A stretch of DNA of 64,000 nt from Deltaproteobacteria bacterium (GCA_029547185.1 JAKPPU010000056.1:1-64000); one strand, 5' to 3'. Positions 25,498 to 36,309 are shown, counted from the first letter of the stretch. Notes: generated from the sequence alone by a model not told the origin. A program made the numbers and translations.

Positions 25498-26081
25498 TTA
25501 GGAGTGATCGTTATCCGCTTGCAGGAATGAGGCGTCCTCTTCCGGAAGGTCGGTGTTGATGCTCATTCCCGAGCCGATCTCGAACCCCGCCCTTGTCGTC
25601 AGCCGCGGTCTGACCCTGATGAACCAATGCTCATCTCCATTTCCATGAGCTCTGTATAGCGCCTGTGGTAGCATTCTATGACGACCTCGGCTTCTTGTGA
25701 GGTCATCGTGGGGAAATGACGGTTGTGCAGAGGATTTTCGATGATGACCTCGTGATGGCCGTATCCGTCCATGGCCGTATAGATGCCCCGCTTCGTCCTC
25801 TTCAGGTCTCCCCCGGGGGTGAGGACAGGATACTTGTTCGCTGCGATCCGTGCCTGCCACGGGAGATCGGGCCCTTTGATTTCGAGGATGACACGGGGGA
25901 GCATCTCTTCGTTTCCCGGACAAAACGGGCAGCTCACGTCGTATGCCGGCTGCTCTTCAGGTGCGTGACGGGTTTCGACAATCTCCCGGGGCCTTTTCCT
26001 CCTCGAAAGGGCATAGATCACCCACTGTCCGGTGACCAGGTTCTGTCTCATTTCGTTTGCGTGCGAGGGGATATCGTTCAT
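25498..26081 (-). pseudogene. galT: Galactose-1-phosphate uridylyltransferase, internally deleted and frameshifted
   Basis: The first reading frame (from the ATG at 26081) encodes a normal GalT start: RQNLVTGQWVIYALSRRKRP, CPFCPGNE, ANKYPVLTP, GYGHHEVIIENPLHNRHF, ending with junk after about residue 148. Another frame then gives a normal GalT end: EHWFIRVRPRLTTRAGFEIGSG, MSINTDLPEEDASFLQ, ending at 25498. Between them the middle of the protein, including the catalytic HPH region (about 130-150 residues of a 330-residue family), is missing. The junction lies near 25630-25650. So the gene has lost its centre plus frame and cannot make active enzyme, unless the sequence here has an assembly fault. 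Confidence 0.8.
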
Positions 26082-26157
26082 ACTGGCGCTTCCCGGGGCA
26101 GGCAGGGCATTCCCGGCCCAATCCTTTCAAAATGCACGGCTGCCATATATCGTTGCC

Positions 26158-26574
26158 TTACGGCAGTATCTCCAGGAGCCGTGCAGAGAACTCAAGGTGG
26201 TTGCCTGCCATGGGATGGTTGGTGTCGATGAAGACCGTCGAAGCAGAAACCTTGCGGACGATACCCCTGAGAACCTCTCCATCGGAACGGGTGAACTCCA
26301 GCCAAGTCCCGATATTGGCGGTATTGCCGTGAGGGATCTCGTTTTTCTCGACCTCCCTGACCATGTCTTCCCGGTATTCGCCGAATACCATCCCGGGCGG
26401 AACACGGTCTGTTTTCCTCTCTCCGGGGGATAGACCGATGACGGCATCCTCAATGGCAGGAAGAACATCGCCCTTCCCGATAGTGAACTGCAGAGGTGCA
26501 CTCAGGATGGTTCCATTTTCCATGAGTCCGGAGAAATCCACCACCACGGTATCCCCTTTTCGTGCCTTTCTCAT
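26158..26574 (-). CDS. FKBP-type peptidyl-prolyl isomerase, SlyD-like
   Basis: 138 residues from the ATG preceded by AAAGGAGGAACTC; an upstream in-frame start is not supported. Layout is the SlyD type: KARKGDTVVVDFSGLMENGTIL, TIGKGDVLPAIEDAVIGLSPGERKTDRVPP, an insert-in-flap region about 65-115, and the closing NHPMAGNHLEFSARLLEI. The metal-binding His-rich tail of E. coli SlyD is absent. Probable cytoplasmic folding helper. Same strand as neighbours, about 75-100 bases from each. Confidence 0.85.
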   Translation of the reverse strand: MRKARKGDTVVVDFSGLMENGTILSAPLQFTIGKGDVLPAIEDAVIGLSPGERKTDRVPPGMVFGEYREDMVREVEKNEIPHGNTANIGTWLEFTRSDGEVLRGIVRKVSASTVFIDTNHPMAGNHLEFSARLLEILP

Positions 26575-26674
26575 GAGTTCCTCCTTTATCTGTCTTCCTC
26601 CTGCATGCAATGAGCCGGCTAAATACATTGCCGATTCATGAATACCTCCAGGGACTTGCGCGGGTGAAGGACCC

Positions 26675-27676
26675 TTACGGTACGAGGTTCATGGGCGATC
26701 CCCTGACGAAGGCCTCGATGTTTTCCACCGTTGTGTTCAGGATATCCAGAAGTGCCTCCTGGGTATAGAACGCGCTGTGGGGGGTGATATAGACGTTGCG
26801 CATGCGGAGCAGGACCTGATCCGCCAGCAGCGCTTCGAGATTGTGCCTTCTCTGGAAGATCGACCGCAGGAGTTCTGCTTCCTCACGGATCACGGGCTCC
26901 TCGGGAAGGACATCGAGCCCGGCTGCCGAAACGCGTCCCCCTGCAAGGGCCGAGAGGAGGGCCTCTACGTTCACGAGAGATCCTCGGGAGGTGTTGATGA
27001 TGATGGCCCCTTGCTTCATGATCTCGAACTGGTCAAAGGAGATGAGGTTCCTGGTTTTCTCGCTGGCAGGAACGTGCAGGGTGATGATGTCCGACCGCCT
27101 GAGGAGCTCGCTCATATCGAGGTAGGTAAAGCCCATGCCCCTGGCAATGTCGTCACGCCGTTTCACATCGAAGGCCACGACCTCCATATCGAAGCCTCTG
27201 GCTATGCGAATGACGCACAGGCCGATATTGCCGGTCCCGATCACACCGAGTACCTTACCGTGGAGGTCGAACCCCTTGAGGCCCTCGAGGGAGAAATTGC
27301 CCGAACGCGTCCGGTCGATTGCCTCGGTGAGGCGGCGTGATATGGTGAGGATGAGCCCGAACACGTGCTCGGCAACAGTGCACGAGCCGTAGGACGGAAC
27401 GTTCGAGATTTTGATGTCATGATCCCTGCAGTACCCCAGCGCGATGTGATCGAACCCGGTCGATCTGGTGGCGATGAGTTCGAGTGAAGGCAGTAACCTG
27501 AGAACATCCTCTCCCAGGGAGGAATATATGAAGGTGGAGATGATCTGCACGTCTGCGAACCCCGCTGCATTCGATATGCTCAAAGGTTCTTTCCGGAAGA
27601 GGATCTCGTTTTCGCGATCGAGTCTTGAAAAGAGGTCCTGCTCCCAGGGCTCTGCTTCGAAAATGGCTATCTTCAT
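26675..27676 (-). CDS. D-isomer-specific 2-hydroxyacid dehydrogenase (D-lactate dehydrogenase-like)
   Basis: 333 residues. NAD-dependent reduction of a 2-oxoacid. The Rossmann motif GTGNIG sits near residue 146 after KVLGVI; catalytic residues are visible as NTSRGSLV (Arg), LDVLPEEPV (Glu) and TPHSAFYT (His). The N-terminal FEAEPWEQDLF and NVPSYGSCTVAEHVFGLIL segments are those of the D-lactate dehydrogenase clade. If it makes D-lactate it would interest in light of the lar genes, which serve lactate and related racemases, but substrate is not determined. Located 36 bases after a PfkB kinase. Confidence 0.85.
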   Translation of the reverse strand: MKIAIFEAEPWEQDLFSRLDRENEILFRKEPLSISNAAGFADVQIISTFIYSSLGEDVLRLLPSLELIATRSTGFDHIALGYCRDHDIKISNVPSYGSCTVAEHVFGLILTISRRLTEAIDRTRSGNFSLEGLKGFDLHGKVLGVIGTGNIGLCVIRIARGFDMEVVAFDVKRRDDIARGMGFTYLDMSELLRRSDIITLHVPASEKTRNLISFDQFEIMKQGAIIINTSRGSLVNVEALLSALAGGRVSAAGLDVLPEEPVIREEAELLRSIFQRRHNLEALLADQVLLRMRNVYITPHSAFYTQEALLDILNTTVENIEAFVRGSPMNLVP

Positions 27677-27712
27677 TTCTTATCCCTGTGCGCCTCTGCA
27701 CAAAAGGCAGAT

Positions 27713-28648
27713 TCATCCACCGGCTCGTATCTTCTTGTACAATTCTTCCGTATCCCCCTTCCGACACAGCTCGCTTCCAGGGGACATGACTGCCGAGGTC
27801 CCGGCCGCCACACCATATTTCACGGCCTCTTCGATCCCGCACCCCCTGCTTAAGCTCAAGGCAATGCCTGCAACCATGCTGTCGCCCGCCCCGACCTTGC
27901 TCACGACGCTGACGCTCGGTGCACGCACATACATGCTCCTGTCCTTTCTCACGAGGAGAGCGCCTGCCGCACCCAGGGAGACGACAATATTCTCGCACTT
28001 CCCCTCGTTCACGATGGCTTTGGCCATTTCCTCGATATCATTCTCTTTTCTGCCATCTCTGCCCCTGAGCATGCAGAGCTCACGTCTGTTGGGCTTGATC
28101 ATAAAGATGGACAGCTGAACGGCATGCCTCAAGGCCTCGCCTGATGTGTCGACAATAAGCTTCGCGTTTAAACGCGATGCCTTCTTTGCCAGGAGGGCAT
28201 AGAAGTGGGCAGGAACCCCGGGAGGGAGGCTGCCGCTTCCGATGATGTATTCGGGTTGGGAACCGAGGGTGTCCAGCAATCCGAGCAGGGATTGCCATTC
28301 ATCTTCCTGCATGGTGGGCCCGGGCATTCCGAAGCGGAACTGGTTTCCGCTCGTTTCCTCGAGCACGATGAAATCTTCCCGTGTTTCACCGAGGATATCC
28401 GTCTTCCGGCAGCTCACCCCTTCCTGACCAAGCAGTGTGGTGAGCAGGTCGCCGAATATCTTGCCTGAGGGGAAGAGGGCGAGGGAGTCCCCGCCCAGGT
28501 TTTTGATCGCTCGCGAGACGTTGATTCCTCCCCCGCCCGGCTCATGCCTGGGAGAAGAGCACCGCAGCTTTTGTTCGGCAACGACCTGAGGTATGCGGCA
28601 GCTCGTATCGATGCTCGGGTTCATCGTGAGCGTGACGATCCCACCCAT
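27713..28648 (-). CDS. PfkB family sugar-phosphate kinase (1-phosphofructokinase / 6-phosphofructokinase II type)
   Basis: 311 residues from the ATG preceded by CAGGAGAACCGCAT; the frame is open 73 codons further upstream but that part antisense-overlaps the ATPase gamma gene. N-terminus IVTLTMNPSIDTSCRIP and PGGGGINVSRAIKNLGG are typical of the FruK/PfkB subgroup; the catalytic KVGAGDSMVAGIALSLS motif is intact. Phosphorylates a fructose phosphate or tagatose phosphate with ATP. It starts 34 bases after atpG, so it may be co-transcribed with the ATPase operon. Confidence 0.85.
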   Translation of the reverse strand: MGGIVTLTMNPSIDTSCRIPQVVAEQKLRCSSPRHEPGGGGINVSRAIKNLGGDSLALFPSGKIFGDLLTTLLGQEGVSCRKTDILGETREDFIVLEETSGNQFRFGMPGPTMQEDEWQSLLGLLDTLGSQPEYIIGSGSLPPGVPAHFYALLAKKASRLNAKLIVDTSGEALRHAVQLSIFMIKPNRRELCMLRGRDGRKENDIEEMAKAIVNEGKCENIVVSLGAAGALLVRKDRSMYVRAPSVSVVSKVGAGDSMVAGIALSLSRGCGIEEAVKYGVAAGTSAVMSPGSELCRKGDTEELYKKIRAGG

Positions 28649-28682
28649 ATGCGGTTCTCCTGTAGACCTTGTTTCAGCGATT

Positions 28683-29573
28683 TCATCGGTTCCTTCCTTT
28701 AAGGACATTGAAGCCGGATATGATGTCGAGCAGCTCCTCGGTGATGGCCACCTGCCGCACCTGATGATATTGACCCTTGAGCTCGACGATCCTGTCCCTG
28801 ATATTTTTTTCCGCACCCTGCATGGCGGCAAGCCTGCTGGCGTTTTCGCTTGCAAGCGATTCGGCAAAGGCCTGGAAGAGGTTCGAGATGAGGTAGTGCT
28901 TCACCAGGTGCGAGAACAGGGTATCTGCATCCATCCGGAAGACGGGCAGCTCCCTGGTGGGCCACGGCCGGCCCCGGAGCTCCCGCAGCCATTCCTGATC
29001 GAGGGGGAGCAGACGTACCGTGACAGGCTCGTAGGCGGCGCCCGAGAGGTGATGGTTGTACTCGAGAATGACCCGGGAGATCTTCGATTCGGTGCTCCAT
29101 CGGTCAATGATGCCGATGAGGTCCTGCACGGCAAACGGTATGCCGGCAGGCGAGCTCGGCACCATGAGATTTTCCTCCACAGGAAGCCCGATGCCGATGA
29201 GACGGTCGTAGACCCTCTGCCCGATGGATACGACCAGGCTGTCCTCACCGCCGATCTCGAGCCGGGCCATGGTACGAACCGTGTGCTCCGCGATCCTGTC
29301 ATTGAACTGGCCGCACATACCCTGGTCCGATCCGAAGACAATAATGCCGGTGCGGACTCGTGAAGGCTCTCTCAATGGAGCTCTTCCGAGCGGATAGGCC
29401 TGAAGCAGACCCCGGAAGGCAAGCAGGATGCCCCAGCTGTACCCTGACAGAGATTCCTGGGCCTGCTCGTATTCCCGGATGTTCGCTGCAGCTAAGGCTT
29501 TCATCATTCTCACGACGGAGAGAAGGTCTTCCGCCGTCTCATACCTCTTTCTCGCCGCTTCAAGGTTGGGCAT
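28683..29573 (-). CDS. atpG: N-type F1F0 ATPase gamma subunit
   Basis: 296 residues; central rotor stalk of F1. N-terminal helix LEAARKRYETAEDLLSVVRMMKALAAANI and C-terminal helix ENASRLAAMQGAEKNIRDRIVELKGQYHQVRQVAITEELLDIISG are the coiled-coil pair of the family; FGSDQGMCGQFNDRI is the conserved middle motif. Sequence departs from ordinary AtpG in the same way as the alternate (N-type) ATPases. Overlaps the end of atpA by 14 bases and is the last ATPase gene in the operon. Confidence 0.9.
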   Translation of the reverse strand: MPNLEAARKRYETAEDLLSVVRMMKALAAANIREYEQAQESLSGYSWGILLAFRGLLQAYPLGRAPLREPSRVRTGIIVFGSDQGMCGQFNDRIAEHTVRTMARLEIGGEDSLVVSIGQRVYDRLIGIGLPVEENLMVPSSPAGIPFAVQDLIGIIDRWSTESKISRVILEYNHHLSGAAYEPVTVRLLPLDQEWLRELRGRPWPTRELPVFRMDADTLFSHLVKHYLISNLFQAFAESLASENASRLAAMQGAEKNIRDRIVELKGQYHQVRQVAITEELLDIISGFNVLKGRNR

Positions 29574-31128
29574 ACCGTTCCCCCTGCACCCTGTTCTGAA
29601 CGATTTCCCTGGCCAAACCGGTCAGGGCATCCCGATCCTCTTTCGAGAGATCCTCGTTCGCTTCTATCCTGCTGCACACCTCGGTGAGCCGGATTTTCAC
29701 GATCGAGCGGATCTCCCGCTCTATGTCTTCGATCTCATCCAGGGCAATATCGGTAAACGCCCCATTCGTCACGGCCACGAGAATGGCCACCTGCTCGCAT
29801 GCGCTCATGGGCTCGAACTGGGATTGCTTCAGCACCTCCCGGACGCGCTCGCCCTTTGCAAGGATCTTTTTGGTCTTCTCATCGAGCCTTGTACCGATCC
29901 GGGAGAAGGTTTCCAGCTCCTCGAAGAGCGAGTAGGAGAGCCGCAAATCTCCCGCTACGGAGCGGTATGCCTTGAGCTGGGTCTTTCCGCCGACCCGGGA
30001 TACCGACCGGCCCTCATCCACTGCGGGCAGCTGCCCCCTCTGGAAGAGGTCGGGAGAAAGGTATACCTGACCGTCGGTGATGGAGATGAGGTTCGTGGGG
30101 ATATAGGCCGAGATGTTCTGGGCCTCTGTCTCGACGATGGGCAGGGCTGTGAGCGATCCGCCCCCGAATTCCTCTTTCAGATGGGTAGATCGCTCCAGGA
30201 GGCGTGAGTGGATATAGAATATGTCCCCGGGAAAGGCCTCCCTGCCCGGAGGGCGCCTGAGGAGGAGCGATATCTCCCGGTATATTCTGGCATGATGCGT
30301 GAGATCGTCGTACACGACCAGCACATCCTTGCCCCTGGCCATGAAATACTCGCCTATGGAGGTTGCGCTGTACGGGGCAACGAACTGGAGTCCGGGCGGG
30401 TCATCACCCGATGCCGTCATCACGATCGTATACTCGAGGGCTCCCCGTGATCCGAGGTCGTCGATGACCTTGGCAACAGAAGCATTTTCCTTGCCGATCG
30501 CACAGTAGATGCAGATGACGTTCTGCCCTTTTTGATTCATGATGGTTTGAATGGCAATGGCGGTCTTGCCTGTCTGCCTGTCTCCCACGATCAGCTGACG
30601 CTGCCCTCTCCCGATGGGGATGAGGGGATCGATGGCCTTGATCCCGGTCTGAAGCTGTACGGTAACCGGGAGGCGGTCCATGATCTGCGGGGCAGGCCGT
30701 TCGATCGGCAGGTATTCATCAGAGCGTATGGGGCCGAGGCTGTCGAGGGGCCTGCACACCGAGTCCACCACCCTGCCGATCAATGCCTCGCCCACGGGCA
30801 CGGAAAGCACGCTGTTCGTCCGAGAGACCTCCATGCCGGCCGAGAGATCCGAGCTTTCATCCAGAAGGACGATCCCCACATTCTCGGGGGTGATGTCAAA
30901 GGCGATTCCCAGATGGTCTTTGGGGAGCCGGACAACCTCATCCACTTTTATGCCGGGAAGCCCTGTCGCCTGGGCGATTCCCTGCTCGATGCGGAAGAGG
31001 GTTCCGACTTCCCTGATGCCGAGCTTCGGGTGGAAACCTTTGAGGACCTCCTTGGGCAATCCCGATGTCTGCTCCAGGGGGGCCAGGATATCGGCGAGGA
31101 TATGAGGATCGGGAGGTGCTTTAGTCAT
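29560..31128 (-). CDS. atpA: N-type F1F0 ATPase alpha subunit
   Basis: 522 residues from the ATG at 31128, which overlaps the atpF stop (ATGACTAA); an open extension upstream antisense to nothing useful lacks similarity. Non-catalytic nucleotide-binding subunit: P-loop IVGDRQTGKTAIAIQT, the IYCAIGKENASVAKVID segment, and the VYDDLTHHARIYREISLLLRRPPGREAFPGDIFYIHSRLLER region. The N-terminus is longer and different from standard AtpA, consistent with the alternate ATPase family. Confidence 0.93.
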   Translation of the reverse strand: MTKAPPDPHILADILAPLEQTSGLPKEVLKGFHPKLGIREVGTLFRIEQGIAQATGLPGIKVDEVVRLPKDHLGIAFDITPENVGIVLLDESSDLSAGMEVSRTNSVLSVPVGEALIGRVVDSVCRPLDSLGPIRSDEYLPIERPAPQIMDRLPVTVQLQTGIKAIDPLIPIGRGQRQLIVGDRQTGKTAIAIQTIMNQKGQNVICIYCAIGKENASVAKVIDDLGSRGALEYTIVMTASGDDPPGLQFVAPYSATSIGEYFMARGKDVLVVYDDLTHHARIYREISLLLRRPPGREAFPGDIFYIHSRLLERSTHLKEEFGGGSLTALPIVETEAQNISAYIPTNLISITDGQVYLSPDLFQRGQLPAVDEGRSVSRVGGKTQLKAYRSVAGDLRLSYSLFEELETFSRIGTRLDEKTKKILAKGERVREVLKQSQFEPMSACEQVAILVAVTNGAFTDIALDEIEDIEREIRSIVKIRLTEVCSRIEANEDLSKEDRDALTGLAREIVQNRVQGERYAQP

Positions 31129-31909
31129 TTCTCGCCTCCTGCCTGCTGCCGAAGGCATCGGTGATGACCTTCGATACCTGATCTTCAAGGTCTCCGAGGA
31201 ATTGCTCGACTCCCCAGCGAAGCTTGTATCCGTCGATGGTCATCTCGATCCCCAGAACCCCGTCGGATATCCGCTGGTACTGAATGGCTCGGGATTCGGG
31301 GAATTCTTTGGTGATGGCATCGGAGAGCTTCCGGCGCAGGTCTTCGCTCAAATCGAATGAGCTCTTTACGACCGTGGGGGTTTTCCCCTTCCTGACCTCT
31401 GCAGCGAGCTGATTCTTGCGAGCCCCCTCGATTTTTTTGAGCTGTGCAATGAAGACATGGACGAGCCCTTCTTCAATGGGCGTGTTCGTGATCTCGGAAA
31501 TGGCGGATTCTGCAATGCTTGACGCGTCGTGGAGGCTCATGATTCTCAAGCGCTCTGCGATGTCTCGTTTCTTCCGGCTCATGGCATCCTGGAGCCGGGC
31601 AAGATCCGCTTCGGCCTGTTTGCGCGCCTGCTCGAGGAATTCGTCGCCTCTCTTTTTCGCCTCTTCTTCAGCTGCCAGGAGGAGCTGATTTCTTTTTTCA
31701 TCGAACTCCCGATTCTTCTGTCGGTACAGCTGCAGCTGCTCGTGGGCCTCTTCCTCTCTCTTTTTGGCGTCATCGATTGACGAGTCGATTTTTTCCCTGC
31801 GTTCGTTCATGGCGCTCACGATCGGATTGAAGAGGAAGTGCTTGAGGAGAGCCACCAGAATCAGAAAATTGATGATCTGCGCGATGACCGTAAACCAGTC
31901 GATAAGCAC
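31121..31909 (-). CDS. atpF: N-type ATPase b subunit with delta-like C-terminus
   Basis: 262 residues, longer than a plain b subunit (about 160). One N-terminal membrane helix (LIDWFTVIAQIINFLILVALLKHFLF), then a long charged coiled coil (about 30-150), and a C-terminal region with LRRKLSDAITKEFP and GVLGIEMTIDGYKLRWGVEQFLGDLEDQV. The last part looks like the C-terminal strand-helix of the delta subunit, and no separate atpH exists in the operon, so b and delta roles appear fused, as described for N-ATPases. Stator stalk. Starts 10 bases after the c-subunit gene. Confidence 0.9.
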   Translation of the reverse strand: MLIDWFTVIAQIINFLILVALLKHFLFNPIVSAMNERREKIDSSIDDAKKREEEAHEQLQLYRQKNREFDEKRNQLLLAAEEEAKKRGDEFLEQARKQAEADLARLQDAMSRKKRDIAERLRIMSLHDASSIAESAISEITNTPIEEGLVHVFIAQLKKIEGARKNQLAAEVRKGKTPTVVKSSFDLSEDLRRKLSDAITKEFPESRAIQYQRISDGVLGIEMTIDGYKLRWGVEQFLGDLEDQVSKVITDAFGSRQEARND

Positions 31910-31919
31910 GGCTTGCTCC

Positions 31920-32189
31920 TTATCGGGTCGTGAAATGGCTCCAGAATGGGTTGGCGAAGAGCAGGATCATGGAGACGACGAGGCAGTAGATCGCCACCGA
32001 TTCAATAATGGCGAGCCCCACGAAGAGTGTTCGTGATATGGTTCCCGATTCATCCGGCTGCTGGGAGATGGCGGTCATGGCCTGGGCGACCGCTCTGCCT
32101 TCACCGAGGGCAGAGCCGATGGAGCCGATGCCCATGGTGATTCCTGCGGTAAAAATGGAAACCATACCGATGAGTGTCGCTGAATCCAT
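31920..32189 (-). CDS. atpE: N-type ATPase c subunit with sodium-type binding site
   Basis: 89 residues, two membrane helices forming the rotor ring. Helix 1: TMGIGSIGSALGEGRAVAQAM; loop QQPDES; helix 2: IIESVAIYCLVVSMILL. Aligning to the sodium-dependent Ilyobacter c subunit, Q32 becomes E30, E65 is E63, S66 is S64 and Y70 is Y68. So the E-S...Y core is present together with a second carboxylate, the two-carboxylate form reported in some Na+ rings. This predicts Na+ (or Na+/H+) coupling; measurement is needed to tell. Confidence 0.92.
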   Translation of the reverse strand: MDSATLIGMVSIFTAGITMGIGSIGSALGEGRAVAQAMTAISQQPDESGTISRTLFVGLAIIESVAIYCLVVSMILLFANPFWSHFTTR

Positions 32190-32234
32190 ACAATAGTTCT
32201 CCTTTCCTCCTGAGAATGAAAAGAGAGGAGGTTC

Positions 32235-32945
32235 TCATTTCTCGTTTGCCTGTCTCTCCTCGGTTCCGACCCTCTCTGCCGATGCGATATAGATCATGGC
32301 GAGGACCGTGAATATGAAAGCCTGGATCATACCGATCAGAAGTCCCAGCGCCTGCATGATAACCGGGAAGAAGAACGGGATGACGGCAAGAAGGATCGCT
32401 GCGATCTTGGTCTCGGACATGATGTTCCCGAAGAGCCTGACTGCCAGCGCGAGCGTCCTGGTGAATTCACCCATGATATTGAACGGAAGCATGAGAGGCG
32501 TAGGTTTCGTGTACTGCTTCAGGTATGAGAGGAATCCCTCGTTCGCTATTCCATAAACGGGAACGGCGAAAAACACGCAGATGGCAAGACCTGCCGTCGT
32601 GGAGAGAGAGCTCGTAGGAGGAACGTATCCGGGAAGCTCCATAAAGAAGTTCGAGAAGGCGATGAAGAGGAAGAGCGTTCCGATAAAGGCAATATACTTC
32701 CCGGGCTGCTCGTTGGCGATATCCCGGATCTGGCCGGATATGGTCTCCACAACGGCCTCGAGGAAGTTCTGCCACTGTCCGAAGCTCCGGCCGGATGAAA
32801 TACGGCGGGTGGCGAGCCATGACAGGATCGTCAGGGCAGCCATGGTTATCCAGGTGTAGAGAATCGTCACGTTGAGCTTTATCCAGCCCGCCTGCCAGAG
32901 GATGACGGCGTCGGGAGTGATCTCTCCGATCTTCAGGATTTCCAT
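32235..32945 (-). CDS. atpB: N-type ATPase a subunit
   Basis: 236 residues from the ATG at 32945, inside the end of atpR; the open frame continues upstream only as a shadow of atpR. Membrane channel half that passes ions to the c ring. Five or six helices; the essential Arg lies in RTLALAVRLFGNIMSETKIAAILL. C-terminal helix pair MQALGLLIGMIQAFIFTVLAMIYI is typical, including the conserved Q. N-type features are the short N-terminus and direct neighbourhood to atpR. Confidence 0.92.
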   Translation of the reverse strand: MEILKIGEITPDAVILWQAGWIKLNVTILYTWITMAALTILSWLATRRISSGRSFGQWQNFLEAVVETISGQIRDIANEQPGKYIAFIGTLFLFIAFSNFFMELPGYVPPTSSLSTTAGLAICVFFAVPVYGIANEGFLSYLKQYTKPTPLMLPFNIMGEFTRTLALAVRLFGNIMSETKIAAILLAVIPFFFPVIMQALGLLIGMIQAFIFTVLAMIYIASAERVGTEERQANEK

Positions 32946-33247
32946 TGTTCCGCCTCGATCTCTTTTCCCGATCTGCTTCCCGAAGGCCTCCACAGCAATA
33001 CCATGAGCTGCCTTGCCAGGATGAACCCGACGAGGCAGGCAGCGAACTTCTGCCACTCGCCGCTGCTGACCGCAAAGAAGACCCCGATCACGAAAGCTGC
33101 CCGCAAAATGAAGCTGCCCATGAGGAAAAGACCGGGCCTTCGCGCACATCGGACCTTGAGGATCGTAACCATGAGCCCGCTGAAATAAAGGAGCCCTGCG
33201 CCGAACCCACAGAGGAAAACGAGGGCTAGCTGAAGTGAGTGGCTCAT
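32933..33247 (-). CDS. atpR: N-ATPase-specific membrane subunit AtpR
   Basis: 104 residues with three hydrophobic helices (about 5-30, 40-62, 68-88). AtpR is found only in N-type ATPase operons, where it is thought to help assemble or stabilise the c ring; conserved membrane Arg residues (FILRAAFVIG; LARQLMVLLW) are visible and are proposed in the literature to interact with c-subunit glutamates. Overlaps atpB by 13 bases. Confidence 0.88.
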   Translation of the reverse strand: MSHSLQLALVFLCGFGAGLLYFSGLMVTILKVRCARRPGLFLMGSFILRAAFVIGVFFAVSSGEWQKFAACLVGFILARQLMVLLWRPSGSRSGKEIEAEQWKS

Positions 33248-33254
33248 GATCCGA

Positions 33255-33576
33255 TCATCTCCTTTCCCTTCTGTCTCCGGTACGACCGAGCGAGTTCTGC
33301 ACCCAGTACCACGCGTTCAGACAGCCGAGGATTATCCCGGCAAAGAGGAGGATCAAAGTCCATGAATGCGTGCTCGGCCATGTTCTGTCTATCCATATCC
33401 CGAGGGCAATTCCTGCCAGGGTCGGAATGGTGACCGCCCAGCCTACCATTCCGATCATGCCCAGGCCGAAGATGATGCTGCTCCGCTTGTTGCGTTCGGC
33501 ATTCTCCTTCCTGAGGCCTTTTGCCCGCACCTTTCTGATGAACCGCTCAAACCGCTTTTGCCTGTTCTCCCTGTAA

Positions 33577-33584
<8 letters not shown>
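33255..33584 (-). CDS. atpQ: N-ATPase subunit AtpQ (AtpI-like)
   Basis: 109 residues from the ATG at 33584; upstream part of the frame is a shadow of atpC. A basic N-terminal helix (RKVRAKGLRKENAERNKR) precedes two membrane helices, the second ending with WTLILLFAGIILGCLNAWYWV, the G..LG...A.YW pattern of AtpI/AtpQ proteins. AtpI-type proteins assist c-ring assembly. Overlaps atpC by eight bases and is seven bases upstream of atpR. Confidence 0.85.
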
Positions 33585-35443
<1,859 letters not shown>

Positions 35444-35541
35444 CCAATGCCCATATTGAAAGAAAAGACGTTGAAGGGTTTTATGCGGTTTATCCTGATG
35501 GAAGAGAGGGCGTTGACAAATCTTGAGGAGTCTACATGGTG

Positions 35542-36309
35542 TTACTGACCCGCCAGCCTGCAGGTCTTGTCCCCGTTCCCTCCGGATCTCAAGTCGTCGG
35601 ATCTTAAGGTATTGATATCTTGATTCTCGAGGAACTGCTTCATCTTCTGGAGAGATCTGACCTGGAGCTGCCGTACCCGTTCCTGGCTCAATCCCAGCTG
35701 AGAGCCGATTTCCATGAGTGTAACCGGGGGATCCGAGTAGAACCGCTTGAGAATGATGAACAGCTCCCTGCGCGTCAGCATGGTGAATCCCTGCTGAAAG
35801 AGGAACGAGACCTGCCGCGAGATCTCTCTTCCGGAGTAGAGCGATTCAAGGTCGAAGTCGTCCGTGAGGTAATCGACCCATCGATCCGTCTCGCTGGGAT
35901 CTCCTGCAATGGTTTCATCCAGGGAAAGGAGATCCTTTGTGTGCCGCAGGGTTCCTGTACGAATCTTGCTGCTCTTGCGGATGAAATCCTTGATGGATGC
36001 CTCGATCCACCATACGGCATAGTAAATGAAGTGCACGCCGCGGTCAGGATCGAACCGTGTGAGGGCCTTCATGAGCCCGAGGTTTCCCTCCTGAACGATC
36101 TCAAGATAGTTGTGGCCGCTGTTAAAATATTTCTGACTGACCTTCACGACGAACCTCAAGTTTGCATGGATGATCTTCTGTCCTGCATTCACATCACCCT
36201 GCTGGTACTGTTTTGCCAGCTTGTATTCCTCTTCGGGCAGCAGGAGAGGGTATCGTCTTATTTTCCGGAGATAGAGCTGAAGCTCTGAGTAATCATGTCT
36301 GTTTGCCAT
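35542..36309 (-). CDS. RpoH-like (sigma-32 type) alternative RNA polymerase sigma factor
   Basis: 255 residues. Region 2: HANLRFVVKVSQKYFNSGHNYLEIVQEGNLGLMKALTRFDP, then FIYYAVWWIEASIKDFI for the core/-10 part; region 4: TLMEIGSQLGLSQERVRQLQVRSLQKMKQFL. Region 1.1 is missing and the early YLRKIRRYPLLLPEEEYKLAKQY matches heat-shock type sigma factors (RpoH family). The order of conserved parts is complete, so it is probably active. The start overlaps the end of the Lon-like gene by 17 bases (AAAGG nine bases upstream), implying translational coupling. The N-ATPase operon starts about 170 bases downstream. Confidence 0.85.
   Translation of the reverse strand: MANRHDYSELQLYLRKIRRYPLLLPEEEYKLAKQYQQGDVNAGQKIIHANLRFVVKVSQKYFNSGHNYLEIVQEGNLGLMKALTRFDPDRGVHFIYYAVWWIEASIKDFIRKSSKIRTGTLRHTKDLLSLDETIAGDPSETDRWVDYLTDDFDLESLYSGREISRQVSFLFQQGFTMLTRRELFIILKRFYSDPPVTLMEIGSQLGLSQERVRQLQVRSLQKMKQFLENQDINTLRSDDLRSGGNGDKTCRLAGQ

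Noticed and set aside
28649-28867. N-terminal extension of the PfkB kinase
   Set aside because: It overlaps the C-terminal part of atpG in another frame on the same strand and has no kinase similarity; a strong site precedes the ATG at 28648.
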